A stretch of 64,000 bases of DNA from Apostichopus japonicus (lineage: Eukaryota > Echinodermata > Holothuroidea > Aspidochirotida > Stichopodidae): positions 19,931,713 to 19,995,712 of the forward strand of contig NC_092574.1 of the NCBI RefSeq assembly GCF_037975245.1, read 5' to 3'. Shown piece by piece: positions 48,401 through 63,200 of this stretch. The notes under the pieces were generated by a model that saw nothing but the letters and a program-made list of their open reading frames with translations, was not told the origin of the DNA and did no database searches. How positions within the stretch are numbered: the stretch's first letter is position 1; each line of letters starts with the position of its first letter. A program made the position numbers and the translations under genes.

Positions 48401-51400
48401 GGCGCGATGGCTCGGCGCACTGTGCGAGCTGATGATCGAGACTCTCTTTTGCATCAGTGGTTCGAACCCCGGGTGATGACGTCTTTTGCCGATCTTTTAC
48501 AGCAAGTGCCTACACGGGGAGCTGTAAGTGTTAGTTAATCCACCTAATATCTCAGTCCATACAGTGGCGCGATGGCTCGGCGCACTGTCCGAGCTGATGA
48601 TCGAGACTCTCTTTTGCATCCGTGGTTCGAACCCCGGGTGATGACGTCTTTTGCCGATCATTTACAGCAAGTGCCTACACGGGGAGCTGTAAGCATTAGT
48701 TAATCCAACTAATATCTCAGTCCATACAGTGGCGCGATGGCTCGGCGCACTGTACGAGCTGATGATCGAGACTCTCTTTTGCATCCGTGGTTCGAACCCC
48801 GGGTGATGACGTCTTTTGCCGATCTTTTACAGCAAGTGCCTACACGGGGAGCTGTAAGTATTAGTTAATCCACCTAATATCTCAGTCCATACAGTGGCGC
48901 GATGGCTCGGCGAACTGTACGAGCTGATGATCGAGTCTCTCTTTTGCATCCGTGGTTCGAACCCCGGGTGATGACGTCTTTTGCCGATCTTTTACAGCAA
49001 GTGCCTACACGGGGAGCTGTAAGTATTAGTTAATCCACCTAATATCTTAGTCCATACAGTGGCGCGATGGCTCGGCGCACTGTACGAGCTGATGATCGAG
49101 ACTCACTTTTGCATCTGTGGTTCGAACCCCGGGTGATGACGTCTTTTGCCGATCTTTTACAGCAAGTGCCTACACGGGGAGCTGTAAGTATTAGTTAATC
49201 CACCTAATATCTCAGTCCATACAGTGGCGCGATGGCTCGGCGCACTGTACGAGCTGATGATCGAGACTCTCTTTTGCATCCGTGGTTCGAACCCCGGGTG
49301 ATGACGTCTTTTGCCGATCTTTTACAGCAAGTGCCTACACGGGGAGCTGTAAGTATTAGTTAATCCACCTAATATCTCAGTCCATACAGTGGCGCGATGG
49401 CTCGGCGCACTGTACGAGCTGATGATCGAGACTCACTTTTGCATCCGTGGTTCGAACCCCGGGTGATGACGTCTTTTGCCGATCTTTTACAGCAAGTGCC
49501 TACACGGGGAGCTGTAAGTATTAGTTAATCCACCTAATATCTCAGTCCATACAGTGGCGCGATGGCTCGGCGCACTGTACGAGCTGATGATCGAGACTCT
49601 CTTTTGCATCCGTGGTTCGAACCCCGGGTGATGACGTCTTTTGCCGATCTTTTACAGCAAGTGCCTACACGGGGAGCTGTAAGTATTAGTTAATCCACCT
49701 AATATCTCAGTCCATACAGTGGCGCAATGGCTCGGCGAACTGTACGAGCTGATGATCGAGTCTCTCTTTTGCATCCGTGGTTCGAACCCCGGGTGATGAC
49801 GTCTTTTGCCGATCTTTTACAGCAAGTGCCTACACGGGGAGCTGTAAGTATTAGTTAATCCACCTAATATCTTAGTCCATACAGTGGCGCGATGGCTCGG
49901 CGCACTGTACGAGCTGATGATCGAGACTCACTTTTGCATCTGTGGTTCGAACCCCGGGTGATGACGTCTTTTGCCGATCTTTTACAGCAAGTGCCTACAC
50001 GGGGAGCTGTAAGTATTAGTTAATCCACCTAATATCTCAGTCCATACAGTGGCGCGATGGCTCGGCGCACTGTACGAGCTGATGATCGAGACTCTCTTTT
50101 GCATCCGTGGTTCGAACCCCGGGTGATGACGTCTTTTGCCGATCTTTTACAGCAAGTGCTTACACGGGGAGCTGTAAGTATTAGTTAATCCACCTAATAT
50201 CTCAGTCCATACAGTGGCGCGATGGCTCGGCGCACTGTACGAGCTGATGATCGAGACTCTCTTTTGCATCCGTGGTTCGAACCCCGGGTGATGACGTCCT
50301 TTGCCGATCTTTTACAGCAAGTGACTACACGTGGAGCTGTAAGTATTAGTTAATCCACCTACTATCTCAGTCCATACAGTGGCGCGATGGCTCGGCGCAC
50401 TGTACGAGCTGATGATCGAGACTCTCTTTTGCATCCGTGGTTCGAACCCAGGGTGATGACGTCTTTTGCCGATCTTTTACAGCAAGTGCCTACACGGGGA
50501 GCTGTAAGTATTAGTTAATCCACCTAATATCTCAGTCCATACAGTGGCGCGATGGCTCGGCGCACTGTACGAGCTGATGATCGAGACTCTCTTTTGCATC
50601 CGTGGTTCGAACCCCGGGTGATGACGTCTTTTGCCGATCTTTTACAGCAAGTGCCTACACGGGGAGCTGTAAGTATTAGTTAATCCACCTAATATCTCAG
50701 TCCATACAGTGGCGCGATGGCTCGGCGCACTGTACGAGCTGATGATCGAGACTCTCTTTTGCATCCGTGGTTCGAACCCCGGGTGATGACGTCTTTTGCC
50801 GATCTTTTACAGCAAGTGCCTACACGGGGAGCTGTAAGTATTAGTTAATCCACCTAATATCTCAGTCCATACAGTAGCGCGATGGCTCGGCGCACTGTAC
50901 GAGCTGATGATCGAGACTCTCTTTTGCATCCGTGGTTCGAACCCCGGGTGATGACGTCTTTTGCCGATCTTTTACAGCAAGTGCCTACACGGGGAGCTGT
51001 AAGTATTAGTTAATCCACCTAATATCTCAGTCCATACCGTTGCGCGATGGCTCGGCGCACTGTACGAGCTGATGATCGAGACTCTCTTTTGCATCCGTGG
51101 TTCGAACCCCGGGTGATGACGTCTTTTGCCGATCTTTTACAGCAAGTGCCTACACGGGGAGCTGTAAGTATTAGTTAATCCACCTAATATCTCAGTCCAT
51201 ACAGTGGCGCGATGGCTCGGCGCACTGTACGAGCTGATGATCGAGACTCTCTTTTGCATCCGTGGTTCGAACCCCGGGTGATGACGTCTTTTGCCGATCT
51301 TTTACAGCAAGTGCCTACACGGGGAGCTGTAAGTATTAGTTAATCCACCTAATATCTCAGTCCATACAGTGGCGCGATGGCTCGGCGCACTGTACGAGCT

Positions 51401-54400
51401 GATGATCGAGACTCTCTTTTGCATCCGTGGTTCGAACCCCGGGTGATGACGTCTTTTGCCGATCTTTTACAGCAAGTGCCTACACGGGGAGCTGTAAGTA
51501 TTAGTTAATCCACCTAATATCTCAGTCCATACAGTGGCGCGATGGCTCGGCGCACTGTACGAGCTGATGATCGAGACTCTCTTTTGCATCCGTGGTTCGA
51601 ACCCCGGGTGATGACGTCTTTTGCCGATCTTTTACAGCAAGTGCCTACACGGGGAGCTGTAAGTATTAGTTAATCCACCCAATATCTCAGTCCATACAGT
51701 TGCGCGATGGCTCGGCGCACTGTGCGAGCTGATGATCGAGACTCTCTTTTGCATCCGTGGTTCGAACCCCGGGTGATGACGTCTTTTGCCGATCTTTTAC
51801 AGCAAGTGCCTACACGGGGAGCTGTAAGTTTTAGTTAATCCACCTAATATCTCAGTCCATACAGTGGCGCGATGGCTTGGCGCACTGTGCGAGCTGATGA
51901 TCGAGACTCTCTTTTGCATCCGTGGTTCGAACCCCTTGTGATGACGTCTTTTGCCGATCTTTTACAGCAAGTGCCTACACGGGGAGCTGTAAGTATTAGT
52001 TAATCCACCTATTATCTCAGTCCATACAGTGGCGCGATGGCTTGGCGCACTGTGCGAGCTGATGATCGAGACTCTCTTTTGCATCCGTGGTTCGAACCCC
52101 GGGTGATGACGTCTTTTGCCGATCTTTTACAGCAAGTGCCTACACGGGGAGCTGTAAGTAGTAGTTAATCCACCTATTATCTCAGTCCATACAGTGGCGC
52201 GATTGCTTGGCGCACTGTGCGAGCTGATGATCGAGACTCACTTTTGCATCCGTGGTTCGAACCCCGGGTGATGACGTCTTTTGCCGATCTTTTACAGCAA
52301 GTGCCTACACGGGGAGCTGTAAGTATTAGTTAATCCACCTCATATCTCAGTCCATACAATGGCGCGATGGTTGGCGCACTGTGCGAGCTGATGATCGAGA
52401 CTCTCTTTTGCATCCGTGGTTCGAACCCCGGGTGATGACGTCTTTTGCCGATTTTTTACAGCAAGTGCCTACACGGGGAGCTGTAAGTATTAGTTAATCC
52501 ACCTCATATCTCAGTCCATACAGTGGCGCGATGGCTTGGCGCACTGTACGAGCTGATGATCGAGACTCACTTTTGCATCCGTGGTTCGAACCCCGGGGGA
52601 TGACGTCTTTTGCCGATCTTTTACAGCAAGTGCCTACACGGGGAGCTGTAAGTATTAGTTAATCCACCTAATATCTCAGTCCATACAGTGGCGCGATGGC
52701 TTGGCGCACTGTGCGAGCTGATGATCGAGACTCTCTTTTGCATCCGTGGTTCGAACCCCGGGGGATGACGTCTTTTGCCGATCTTTTACAGCAAGTGCCT
52801 ACACGGGGAGCTGTAAGTATTAGTTAATCCACCTATTATCTCAGTCCATACAGTGGCGCGATGGCTTGGCGCACTGTGCGAGCTGATGATCGAGACTCTC
52901 TTTTGCATCCGTGGTTCGAAGCCCGGGTGATGACGTCTTTTGCCGATCTTTTACAGCAAGTGCCTACACGATGAGCTGTAAGTAGTAGTTAATCCACCTA
53001 TTATCTCAGTCCATACAGTGGCGCGATTGCTTGGCGCACTGTACGAGCTGATGATCGAGACTCACTTTTGCATCCGTGGTTCGAACCCCGGGTGATGACG
53101 TCTTTTGCCGATCTTTTACAGCAAGTGCCTATACGGGGAGCTGTAAGTATTAGTTAATCCACCTCATATCTCAGTCCATACAATGGCGCGATGGTTGGCG
53201 CACTGTGCGAGCTGATGATCGAGACTCTCTTTTGCATCCGTGGTTCGAACCCCGGGTGATGACGTCTTTTGCCGATTTTTTACAGCAAGTGCCTACACGG
53301 GGAGCTGTAAGTATTAGTTAATCCACCTCATATCTCAGTCCATACAGTGGCGCGATGGCTTGGCGCACTGTACGAGCTGATGATCGAGACTCACTTTTGC
53401 ATCCGTGGTTCGAACCCCGGGGGATGACGTCTTTTGCCGATCTTTTACAGCAAGTGCCTACACGGGGAGCTGTAAGTATTAGTTAATCCACCTCATATCT
53501 CAGTCCATACAGTGGCGCGATGGCTTGGCGCACTGTGCGAGCTGATGATCGAGACTCACTTTTGCATCCGTGGTTCGAACCCCGGGTGATGACGTCTTTT
53601 GCCGATCTTTTACAACACAGCAAGTGCCTACACGGGGAGCTGTAAGTACTAGTTAATCCACCTCATATCTCAGTCCATACAGTGGCGCGATGGCTTGGCG
53701 CACTGTGCGAGCTGATGATCGAGACTCTCTTTTGCATCCGTGGTTCGAACCCCGGGTGATGACGTCTTTTGCCGATCTTTTACAGCACAGCAAGTGCCTA
53801 CACGGGGAGCTGTAAGTACTAGTTAATCCACCTAATATCTCAGTCCATACAGTGGCGCGATTGCTTGGCGCACTGTACGAGCTGATGATCGAGACTCACT
53901 TTTGCATCCGTGGTTCGAACCCCGGGTGATGACGTCTTTTGCCGATCTTTTACAGCAAGTGCCTACACGGGGAGCTGTAACTATTAGTTAATCCACCTCA
54001 TATCTCAGTCCATACAATGGCGCGATGGTTGGCGCACTGTGCGAGCTGATGATCGAGACTCTCTTTTGCATCCGTGGTTCGAACCCCGGGTGATGACGTC
54101 TTTTGCCGATCTTTTACAGCAAGTGCCTACACGGGGAGCTGTAAGTATTAGTTAATCCACCTAATATCTCAGTCCATACAGTGGCGCGATGGCTTGGCGC
54201 ACTGTGCGAGCTGATGATCGAGACTCACTTTTGCATCCGTGGTTCGAACCCCGGGTGATGACGTCTTTTGCCGATCTTCTACAGCAAGTGCCTACACGGG
54301 GAGCTGTAAGTATTAGTTAATCCACCTAATATCTCAGTCCATACAGTGGCGCGATGGCTTGGCGCTCTGTGCGAGCTGATGATCGAGACTCTCTTTTGCA

Positions 54401-57400
54401 TCCGTGGTTCGAACCCCGGGTGATGACGTCTTTTGCCGATCTTTTACAGCACAGCAAGTGCCTACACGGGGAGCTGTAAGTATTAGTTAATCCACCGAAT
54501 ATCTCAGTCCATACAGTGGCGCGATGGCTCGGCGCACTGTGCGAGCTGATGATCGAGACTCTCTTTTGCATCCGTGGTTCGAACCCCGGGTGATGACGTC
54601 TTTTGCCGATCTTTTACAGCAAGTGCCTACACGGGAAGCTGTAAGTAGTAGTTAATCAACCTCATATCTCAGTCCATACAATGGCGCGATGGCTTGGCGA
54701 ACTGTGCGAGCTGATGATCGAGACTCTCTTTTGCATCCGTGGTTCGAACCCCGGGTGATGACGTCTTTTGCCGATTTTTGACAGCAAGTGCCTACACGGG
54801 GAGCTGTAAGTATTAGTTAATCCACCTAATATCTCAGTCCATACAGTGGCGCGATGGCTTGGCGCACTGTGCGAGCTGATGATCGAGACTCACTTTTGCC
54901 TCCGTGGTTCGAACCCCGGGTGATGACGTCTTTTGCCGATCTTTTACAGCACAGCAAGTGCCTACACGGGGAGCTGTAAGTATTAGTTAATCCACCTAAT
55001 ATCTCAGTCCATACAGTGGCGCGATGGCTTGGCGCACTGTGCGAGCTGATGATCGAGACTCTCTTTTGCATCCGTGGTTCGAACCCCGGGTGATGACGTC
55101 TTTTGCCGATCTTTTTCAGCAAGTGCCTACACGGGGAGCTGTAAGTATTAGTTAATCCACCTCATATCTCAGTCCATACAGTGGCGCGATGGCTTGGCGC
55201 ACTGTGCGAGCTGATGATCGAGACTCACTTTTGCATCCGTGGTTCGAACCCCGGGTGATGACGTCTTTTGCCGATCTTTTACAGCACAGCAAGTGCCTAC
55301 ACGGGGAGCTGTAAGTATTAGTTAATCCACCTAATATCTCAGTCCATACAGTGGCGCGATGGCTTGGCGCACTGTGCGAGCTGATGATCGAGACTCTCTT
55401 TTGCATCCGTGGTTCGAACCCCGGGTGATGACGTCTTTTGCCGATCTTTTACAGCAAGTGCCTACACGGGAAGCTGTAAGTATTAGTTAATCCACCTAAT
55501 ATCTTAGTCCATACAGTGGCGCGATGGCTCGGCGCACTGTGCGAGCTGATGATCGAGACTCACTTTTGCATCTGTGGTTCGAACCCCGGGTGATGACGTC
55601 TTTTGCCGATCTTTTACAGCAAGTGCCTACACGGGGAGCTGTAAGTATTAGTTAATCCACCTAATATCTCAGTCCATACAGTGGCGCGATGGCTCGGCGC
55701 ACTGTACGAGCTGATGATCGAGACTCTCTTTTGCATCCGTGGTTCGAACCCCGGGTGATGACGTCTTTTGCCGATCTTTTACAGCAAGTGCCTACACGGG
55801 GAGCTGTAAGTATTAGTTAATCCACCTAATATCTCAGTCCATACAGTGGCGCGATGGCTCGGCGCACTGTACGAGCTGATGATCGAGACTCACTTTTGCA
55901 TCCGTGGTTCGAACCCCGGGTGATGACGTCTTTTGCCGATCTTTTACAGCAAGTGCCTACACGGGGAGCTGTAAGTATTAGTTAATCCACCTAATATCTC
56001 AGTCCATACAGTGGCGCGATGGCTCGGCGCACTGTACGAGCTGATGATCGAGACTCTCTTTTGCATCCGTGGTTCGAACCCCGGGTGATGACGTCTTTTA
56101 CCGAGTGCCTACACGGGGAGCTGTAAGTATTAGTTAATCCACCTAAGATCTCAGTCCATACAGTGGCGCGATGGCTCGGCGCACTGTACGAGCTGATGAT
56201 CGAGACTCACTTTTGCATCCGTGGTTCGAACCCCGGGTGATGACGTCTTTTGCCGATCTTTTACAGCAAGTGCCTACACGGGGAGCTGTAAGTATTAGTT
56301 AATCCACCTAATATCTCAGTCCATACAGTGGCGCGATGGCTCGGCGCACTGTACGAGCTGATGATCGAGACTCTCTTTTGCATCCGTGGTTCGAACCCCG
56401 GGTGATGACGTCTTTTGCCGATCTTTTACAGCAAGTGCCTACACGGGGAGCTGTAAGTATTAGTTAATCCACCTAATATCTCAGTCCATACAGTGGCGCG
56501 ATGGCTCGGCGCACTGTACCAGCTGATGATCGAGACTCTCTCTTGCATCCGTGGTTCGAACCCCGGGTGATGACGTCTTTTGCCGATCTTTTACAGCAAG
56601 TGCCTACACGGGGAGTTGTAAGTATTAGTTAATCCACCTAATTTCTCAGTCTATACAGTGGCGCGATGGCTCGGCGCACTGTACGAGCTGATGATCGAGA
56701 CTCTCTTTTGCATCCGTGGTTCGAACCCCGGGTGATGACGTCTTTTGCCGATCTTTTACAGCAAGTGCCTACACGGGGAGCTGTAAGTATTAGTTAATCC
56801 ACCTAATATCTCAGTCCATACAGTTGCGCGATGGCTCGGCGCACTGTACGAGCTGATGATCGAGACTCTCTTTTGCATCCGTGGTTCGAACCCCGGGTGA
56901 TGACGTCTTTTGCCGATCTTTTACAGCAAGTGCCTACACGGGGAGCTGTAAGTATTAGTTAATCCACCTAATATCTCAGTCCATACCGTTGCGCGATGGC
57001 TCGGCGCACTGTACGAGCTGATGATCGAGACTCTCTTTTGCATCCGTGGTTCGAACCCCGGGTGATGACGTCTTTTGCCGATCTTTTACAGCAAGTGCCT
57101 ACACGGGGAGCTGTAAGTATTAGTTAATCCACCTAATATCTCAGTCCATACAGTGGCGCGATGGCTCGGCGCACTGTACGAGCTGATGATCGAGACTCTC
57201 TTTTGCATCCGTGGTTCGAACCCCGGGTGATGACGTCTTTTGCCGATCTTTTACAGCAAGTGCCTACACGGGGAGCTGTAAGTATTAGTTAATCCACCTA
57301 ATATCTCAGTCCATACAGTGGCGCGATGGCTCGGCGCACTGTACGAGCTGATGATCGAGACTCTCTTTTGCATCCGTGGTTCGAACCCCGGGTGATGACG

Positions 57401-58300
57401 TCTTTTGCCGATCTTTTACAGCAAGTGCCTACACGGGGAGCTGTAAGTATTAGTTAATCCACCTAATATCTCAGTCCATACAGTGGCGCGATGGCTCGGC
57501 GCACTGTACGAGCTGATGATCAAGACTCTCTTTTGCATCCGTGGTTCGAACCCCGGGTGATGACGTCTTTTGCCGATCTTTTACAGCAAGTGCCTACACG
57601 GGGAGCTGTAAGTATTAGTTAATCCACCTAATATCTCAGTCCATACAGTGGCGCGATGGCTCGGCGCACTGTACGAGCTGATGATCGAGACTCTCTTTTG
57701 CATCCGTGGTTCGAACCCCGGGTGATGACGTCTTTTGCCGATCTTTTACAGCAAGTGCCTACACGGGGAGCTGTAAGTATTAGTTAATCCACCTAATATC
57801 TCAGTCCATACAGTGGCGCGATGGCTCGGCGCACTGTACGAGCTGATGATCGAGACTCTCTTTTGCATCCGTGGTTCGAACCCCGGGTGATGACGTCTTT
57901 TGCCGATCATTTACAGCAAGTGCCTACACGGGGAGCTGTAAGTATTAGTTAATCCAACTAATATCTCAGTCCATACAGTGGCGCGATGGCTCGGCGCACT
58001 GTACGAGCTGATGATCGAGACTCTCTTTTGCATCCGTGGTTCGAACCCCGGGTGATGACGTCTTTTGCCGATCTTTTACAGCAAGTGCCTACACGGGGAG
58101 CTGTAAGTATTAGTTAATCCACCTAATATCTCAGTCCATACAGTGGCGCAATGGCTCGGCGAACTGTACGAGCTGATGATCGAGTCTCTCTTTTGCATCC
58201 GTGGTTCGAACCCCGGGTGATGACGTCTTTTGCCGATCTTTTACAGCAAGTGCCTACACGGGGAGCTGTAAGTATTAGTTAATCCACCTAATATCTTAGT
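45421..58300 (+). repeat. Large-scale (8-10 kb) duplication within block C
   Basis: Rare markers recur at constant long offsets. With 8424 bp: ggcgcaatgg/gcgaactg (tccatacagt at 49711 and 58135), cttagtcc (49871 and 58295), ccacccaat (51671 and 60095) and gtaagttttag (51821 and 60245). With 10074 bp: accagctg with actctctctt (46441 and 56515), gttgtaagta (46541 and 56615) and accgttgcgc (46911 and 56985). The caatgg/gcgaac unit also repeats at 4290 bp (45421 and 49711). The matched parts are separated by mosaic stretches where monomers were gained or lost. Confidence 0.75.
51870..55460 (+). repeat. CTTGG-subfamily domain of the satellite (first)
   Basis: Here most monomers carry gatggcttggcgcactgtgcgag in place of the gatggctcgg...tacgag form, often with cctcatatc or cctattatc, catacaatgg, actcacttttg, ccggggga, and the 5-bp gain acagcacagcaag. 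Some have lost one base (gatggttggcgc near 52366, 53190 and 54025). The switch in from the CTCGG type is abrupt near 51870 and the switch out lies near 55400. Confidence 0.85.
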
Positions 58301-60289
58301 CCATACAGTGGCGCGATGGCCCGGCGCACTGTACGAGCTGATGATCGAGACTCACTTTTGCATCTGTGGTTCGAACCCCGGGTGATGACGTCTTTTGCCG
58401 ATCTTTTACAGCAAGTGCCTACACGGGGAGCTGTAAGTATTAGTTAATCCACCTAATATCTCAGTCCATACAGTGGCGCGATGGCTCGGCGCACTGTACG
58501 AGCTGATGATCGAGACTCTCTTTTGCATCCGTGGTTCGAACCCCGGGTGATGACGTCTTTTGCCGATCTTTTACAGCAAGTGCCTACACGGGGAGCTGTA
58601 AGTATTAGTTAATCCACCTAATATCTCAGTCCATACAGTGGCGCGATGGCTCGGCGCACTGTACGAGCTGATGATCGAGACTCACTTTTGCATCCGTGGT
58701 TCGAACCCCGGGTGATGACGTCTTTTGCCGATCTTTTACAGCAAGTGCCTACACGGGGAGCTGTAAGTATTAGTTAATCCACCTAATATCTCAGTCCATA
58801 CAGTGGCGCGATGGCTCGGCGCACTGTCCGAGCTGATGATCGAGACTCTCTTTTGCATCCGTGGTTCGAACCCCGGGTGATGACGTCTTTTGCCGATCTT
58901 TTACAGCAAGTGCCTACACGGGGAGCTGTAAGTATTAGTTAATCCACCTAATATCTCAGTCCATACAGTAGCGCGATGGCTCGGCGCACTGTACGAGCTG
59001 ATGATCGAGACTCTCTTTTGCATCCGTGGTTCGAACCCCGGGTGATGACGTCTTTTGCCGATCTTTTACAGCAAGTGCCTACACGGGGAGCTGTAAGTAT
59101 TAGTTAATCCACCTAATATCTCAGTCAATACAGTGGCGCGATGGCTCGGCGCACTGTTCCAGCTGATGATCGAGACTCTCTCTTGCATCCGTGGTTCGAA
59201 CCCCGGGTGATGACGTCTTTTGCCGATCTTTTACAGCACGTGCCTACACGGGGAGTTGTAAGTATTAGTTAATCCACCTAATATCTCAGTCTATACAGTG
59301 GCGCGATGGCTCGGCGCACTGTACGAGCTGATGATCGAGACTCTCTTTTGCATCCGTGGTTCGAACCCCGGGTGATGACGTCTTTTGCCGATCTTTTACA
59401 GCAAGTGCCTACACGGGGAGCTGTAAGTATTAGTTAATCCACCTAATATCTCAGTCCATACAGTTGCGCGATGGCTCGGCGCACTGTACGAGCTGATGAT
59501 CGAGACTCTCTTTTGCATCCGTGGTTCGAACCCCGGGTGATGACGTCTTTTGCCGATCTTTTACAGCAAGTGCCTACACGGGGAGCTGTAAGTATTAGTT
59601 AATCCACCTAATATCTCAGTCCATACAGTGGCGCGATGGCTCGGCGCACTGTACGAGCTGATGATCGAGACTCTCTTTTGCATCCGTGGTTCGAACCCCG
59701 GGTGATGACGTCTTTTGCCGATCTTTTACAGCAAGTGCCTACACGGGGAGCTGTAAGTATTAGTTAATCCACCTAATATCTCAGTCCATACAGTGGCGCG
59801 ATGGCTCGGCGCACTGTACGAGCTGATGATCGAGACTCTCTTTTGCATCCGTGGTTCGAACCCCGGGTGATGACGTCTTTTGCCGATCTTTTACAGCAAG
59901 TGCCTACACGGGGAGCTGTAAGTATTAGTTAATCCACCTAATATCTCAGTCCATACAGTGGCGCGATGGCTCGGCGCACTGTACGAGCTGATGATCGAGA
60001 CTCTCTTTTGCATCCGTGGTTCGAACCCCGGGTGATGACGTCTTTTGCCGATCTTTTACAGCAAGTGCCTACACGGGGAGCTGTAAGTATTAGTTAATCC
60101 ACCCAATATCTCAGTCCATACAGTTGCGCGATGGCTCGGCGCACTGTGCGAGCTGATGATCGAGACTCTCTTTTGCATCCGTGGTTCGAACCCCGGGTGA
60201 TGACGTCTTTTGCCGATCTTTTACAGCAAGTGCCTACACGGGGAGCTGTAAGTTTTAGTTAATCCACCTAATATCTCAGTCCATACAGT

Positions 60290-63200
60290 GGCGCGATGGC
60301 TTGGCGCACTGTGCGAGCTGATGATCGAGACTCTCTTTTGCATCCGTGGTTCGAACCCCGGGGGATGACGTCTTTTGCCGATCTTTTACAGCAAGTGCCT
60401 ACACGGGGAGCTGTAAGTAGTAGTTAATCCACCTATTATCTCAGTCCATACAGTGGCGCGATTGCTTGGCGCACTGTACGAGCTGATGATCGAGACTCTC
60501 TTTTGCATCCGTGGTTCGAACCCCGGGTGATGACGTCTTTTGCCGATCTTTTACAGCAAGTGCCTACACGGGGAGCTGTAAGTAGTAGTTAATCCACCTC
60601 ATATCTCAGTCCATACAATGGCGCGATGGTTGGCGCACTGTGCGAGCTGATGATCGAGACTCTCTTTTGCATCCGTGGTTCGAACCCCGGGTGATGACGT
60701 CTTTTGCCGTTTTTTTACAGCAAGTGCCTACACGGGGAGCTGTAAGTATTAGTTAATCCACCTCATATCTCAGTCCATACAGTGGCGCGATGGCTTGGCG
60801 CACTGTACGAGCTGATGATCGAGACTCACTTTTGCATCCGTGGTTCGAACCCCGGGGGATGACGTCTTTTGCCGATCTTTTACAGCAAGTGCCTACACGG
60901 GGAGCTGTAAGTATTAGTTAATCCACCTCATATCTCAGTCCATACAGTGGCGCGATGGCTTGGCGCACTGTGCGAGCTGATGATCGAGACTCTCTTTTGC
61001 ATCCGTGGTTCGAACCCCGGGGGATGACGTCTTTTGCCGATCTTTTACAGCACAGCAAGTGCCTACACGGGGAGCTGTATGTATTAGTTAATCCACCTAA
61101 TATCTCAGTCCATACAGTGGCGCGATGGCTTGGCGCACTGTGCGAGCTGATGATCGAGACTCACTTTTGCATCCGTGGTTCGAACCCCGGGTGATGACGT
61201 CTTTTGCCGATCTTTTACAACACAGCAAGTGCCTACACGGGGAGCTGTAAGTACTAGTTAATCCACCTAATATCTCAGTCCATACAGTGGCGCGATGGCT
61301 TGGCGCACTGTGCGAGCTGATGATCGAGACTCTCTTTTGCATCCGTGGTTCGAACCCCGGGTGATGACGTCTTTTGCCGATCTTTTACAGCACAGCAAGT
61401 GCCTACACGGGGAGCTGTAAGTACTAGTTAATCCACCTAATATCTCAGTCCATACAGTGGCGCGATTGCTTGGCGCACTGTACGAGCTGATGATCGAGAC
61501 TCACTTTTGCATCCGTGGTTCGAACCCCGGGTGATGACGTCTTTTGCCGATCTTTTACAGCAAGTGCCTACACGGGGAGCTGTAAGTATTAGTTAATCCA
61601 CCTCATATCTCAGTCCATACAATGGCGCGATGGTTGGCGCACTGTGCGAGCTGATGATCGAGACTCTCTTTTGCATCCGTGGTTCGAACCCCGGGTGATG
61701 ACGTCTTTTGCCGATCTTTTACAGCAAGTGCCTACACGGGGAGCTGTAAGTATTAGTTAATCCACCTAATATCTCAGTCCATACAGTGGCGCGATGGCTT
61801 GGCGCACTGTGCGAGATGATGATCGAGACTCACTTTTGCATCCGTGGTTCGAACCCCGGGTGATGACGTCTTTTGCCGATCTTTTACAGCAAGTGCCTAC
61901 ACGGGGAGCTGTAAGTATTAGTTAATCCACCTAATATCTCAGTCCATACAGTGGCGCGATGGCTTGGCGCACTGTGCGAGCTGATGATCGAGACTCACTT
62001 TTGCATCCGTGGTTCGAACCCCGGGTGATGACGTCTTTTGCCGATCTTTTACAGCAAGTGCCTACACGGGGAGCTGTAAGTATTAGTTAATCCACCTAAT
62101 ATCTCAGTCCATACAGTGGCGCGATGGCTTGGCGCTCTGTGCGAGCTGATGATCGAGACTCTCTTTTGCATCCGTGGTTCGAACCCCGGGTGATGACGTC
62201 TTTTGCCGATCTTTTACAGCACAGCAAGTGCCTACACGGGGAGCTGTAAGTATTAGTTAATCCACCTAATATCTCAGTCCATACAGTGGCGCGATGGCTC
62301 GGCGCACTGTGCGAGCTGATGATCGAGACTCTCTTTTGCATCCGTGGTTCGAACCCCGGGTGATGACGTCTTTTGCCGATCTTTTACAGCAAGTGCCTAC
62401 ACGGGAAGCTGTAAGTATTAGTTAATCAACCTCATATCTCAGTCCATACAATGGCGCGATGGCTTGGCGCACTGTGCGAGCTGATGATCGAGACTCTCTT
62501 TTGCATCCGTGGTTCGAACCCCGGGTGATGACGTCTTTTGCCGATCTTTTACAGCAAGTGCCTACACGGGGAGCTGTAAGTATTAGTTAATCCACCTAAT
62601 ATCTCAGTCCATACAGTGGCGCGATGGCTTGGCGCACTGTGCGAGCTGATGATCGAGACTCACTTTTGCATCCGTGGTTCGAACCCCGGGTGATGACGTC
62701 TTTTGCCGATCTTTTACAGCAAGTGCCTACACGGGGAGTTGTAAGTATTAGTTAATCCACCTAATATCTCAGTCCATACAGTTGCGCGATGGCTTGGCGC
62801 ACTGTACGAGCTGATGATCGAGACTCTCTTTTGCATCCGTGGTTCGAACCCCGGGTGATGACGTCTTTTGCCGATCTTTTACAGCAAGTGCCTACACGGG
62901 GAGCTGTAAGTATTAGTTAATCCACCTCATATCTCAGTCCATACAGTGGCGCGATGGCTTGGCGCACTGTACGAGCTGATGATCGAGACTCACTTTTGCA
63001 TCCGTGGTTCGAACCCCGGGTGATGACGTCTTTTGCCGATCTTTTACAGCAAGTGCCTACACGGGAAGCTGTAAGTATTAGTTAATCCACCTAATATCTC
63101 AGTCCATACAGTGGCGCGATGGCTTGGCGCACTGTGCGAGCTGATGATCGAGACTCTCTTTTGCATCCGTGGTTCGAACCCCGGGTGATGACGTCTTTTG

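Noticed and set aside
6665-61194. Plus-strand reading frames within the satellite (6665-6859, 34819-35040, 36453-36674, 60955-61194)
   Set aside because: Same explanation: chance open frames across two monomers, present only at particular variants, with non-ATG starts in some.
55-62341. Dozens of repeated reverse-strand reading frames of 64-149 codons beginning MQKRVSIISS or MQKRVLIISS
   Set aside because: They are translations of the satellite monomer itself. They occur wherever a deletion or substitution removes the stop that full-length monomers carry in ctgtaa. No independent coding signal is present, and the frames start and end with the repeat.
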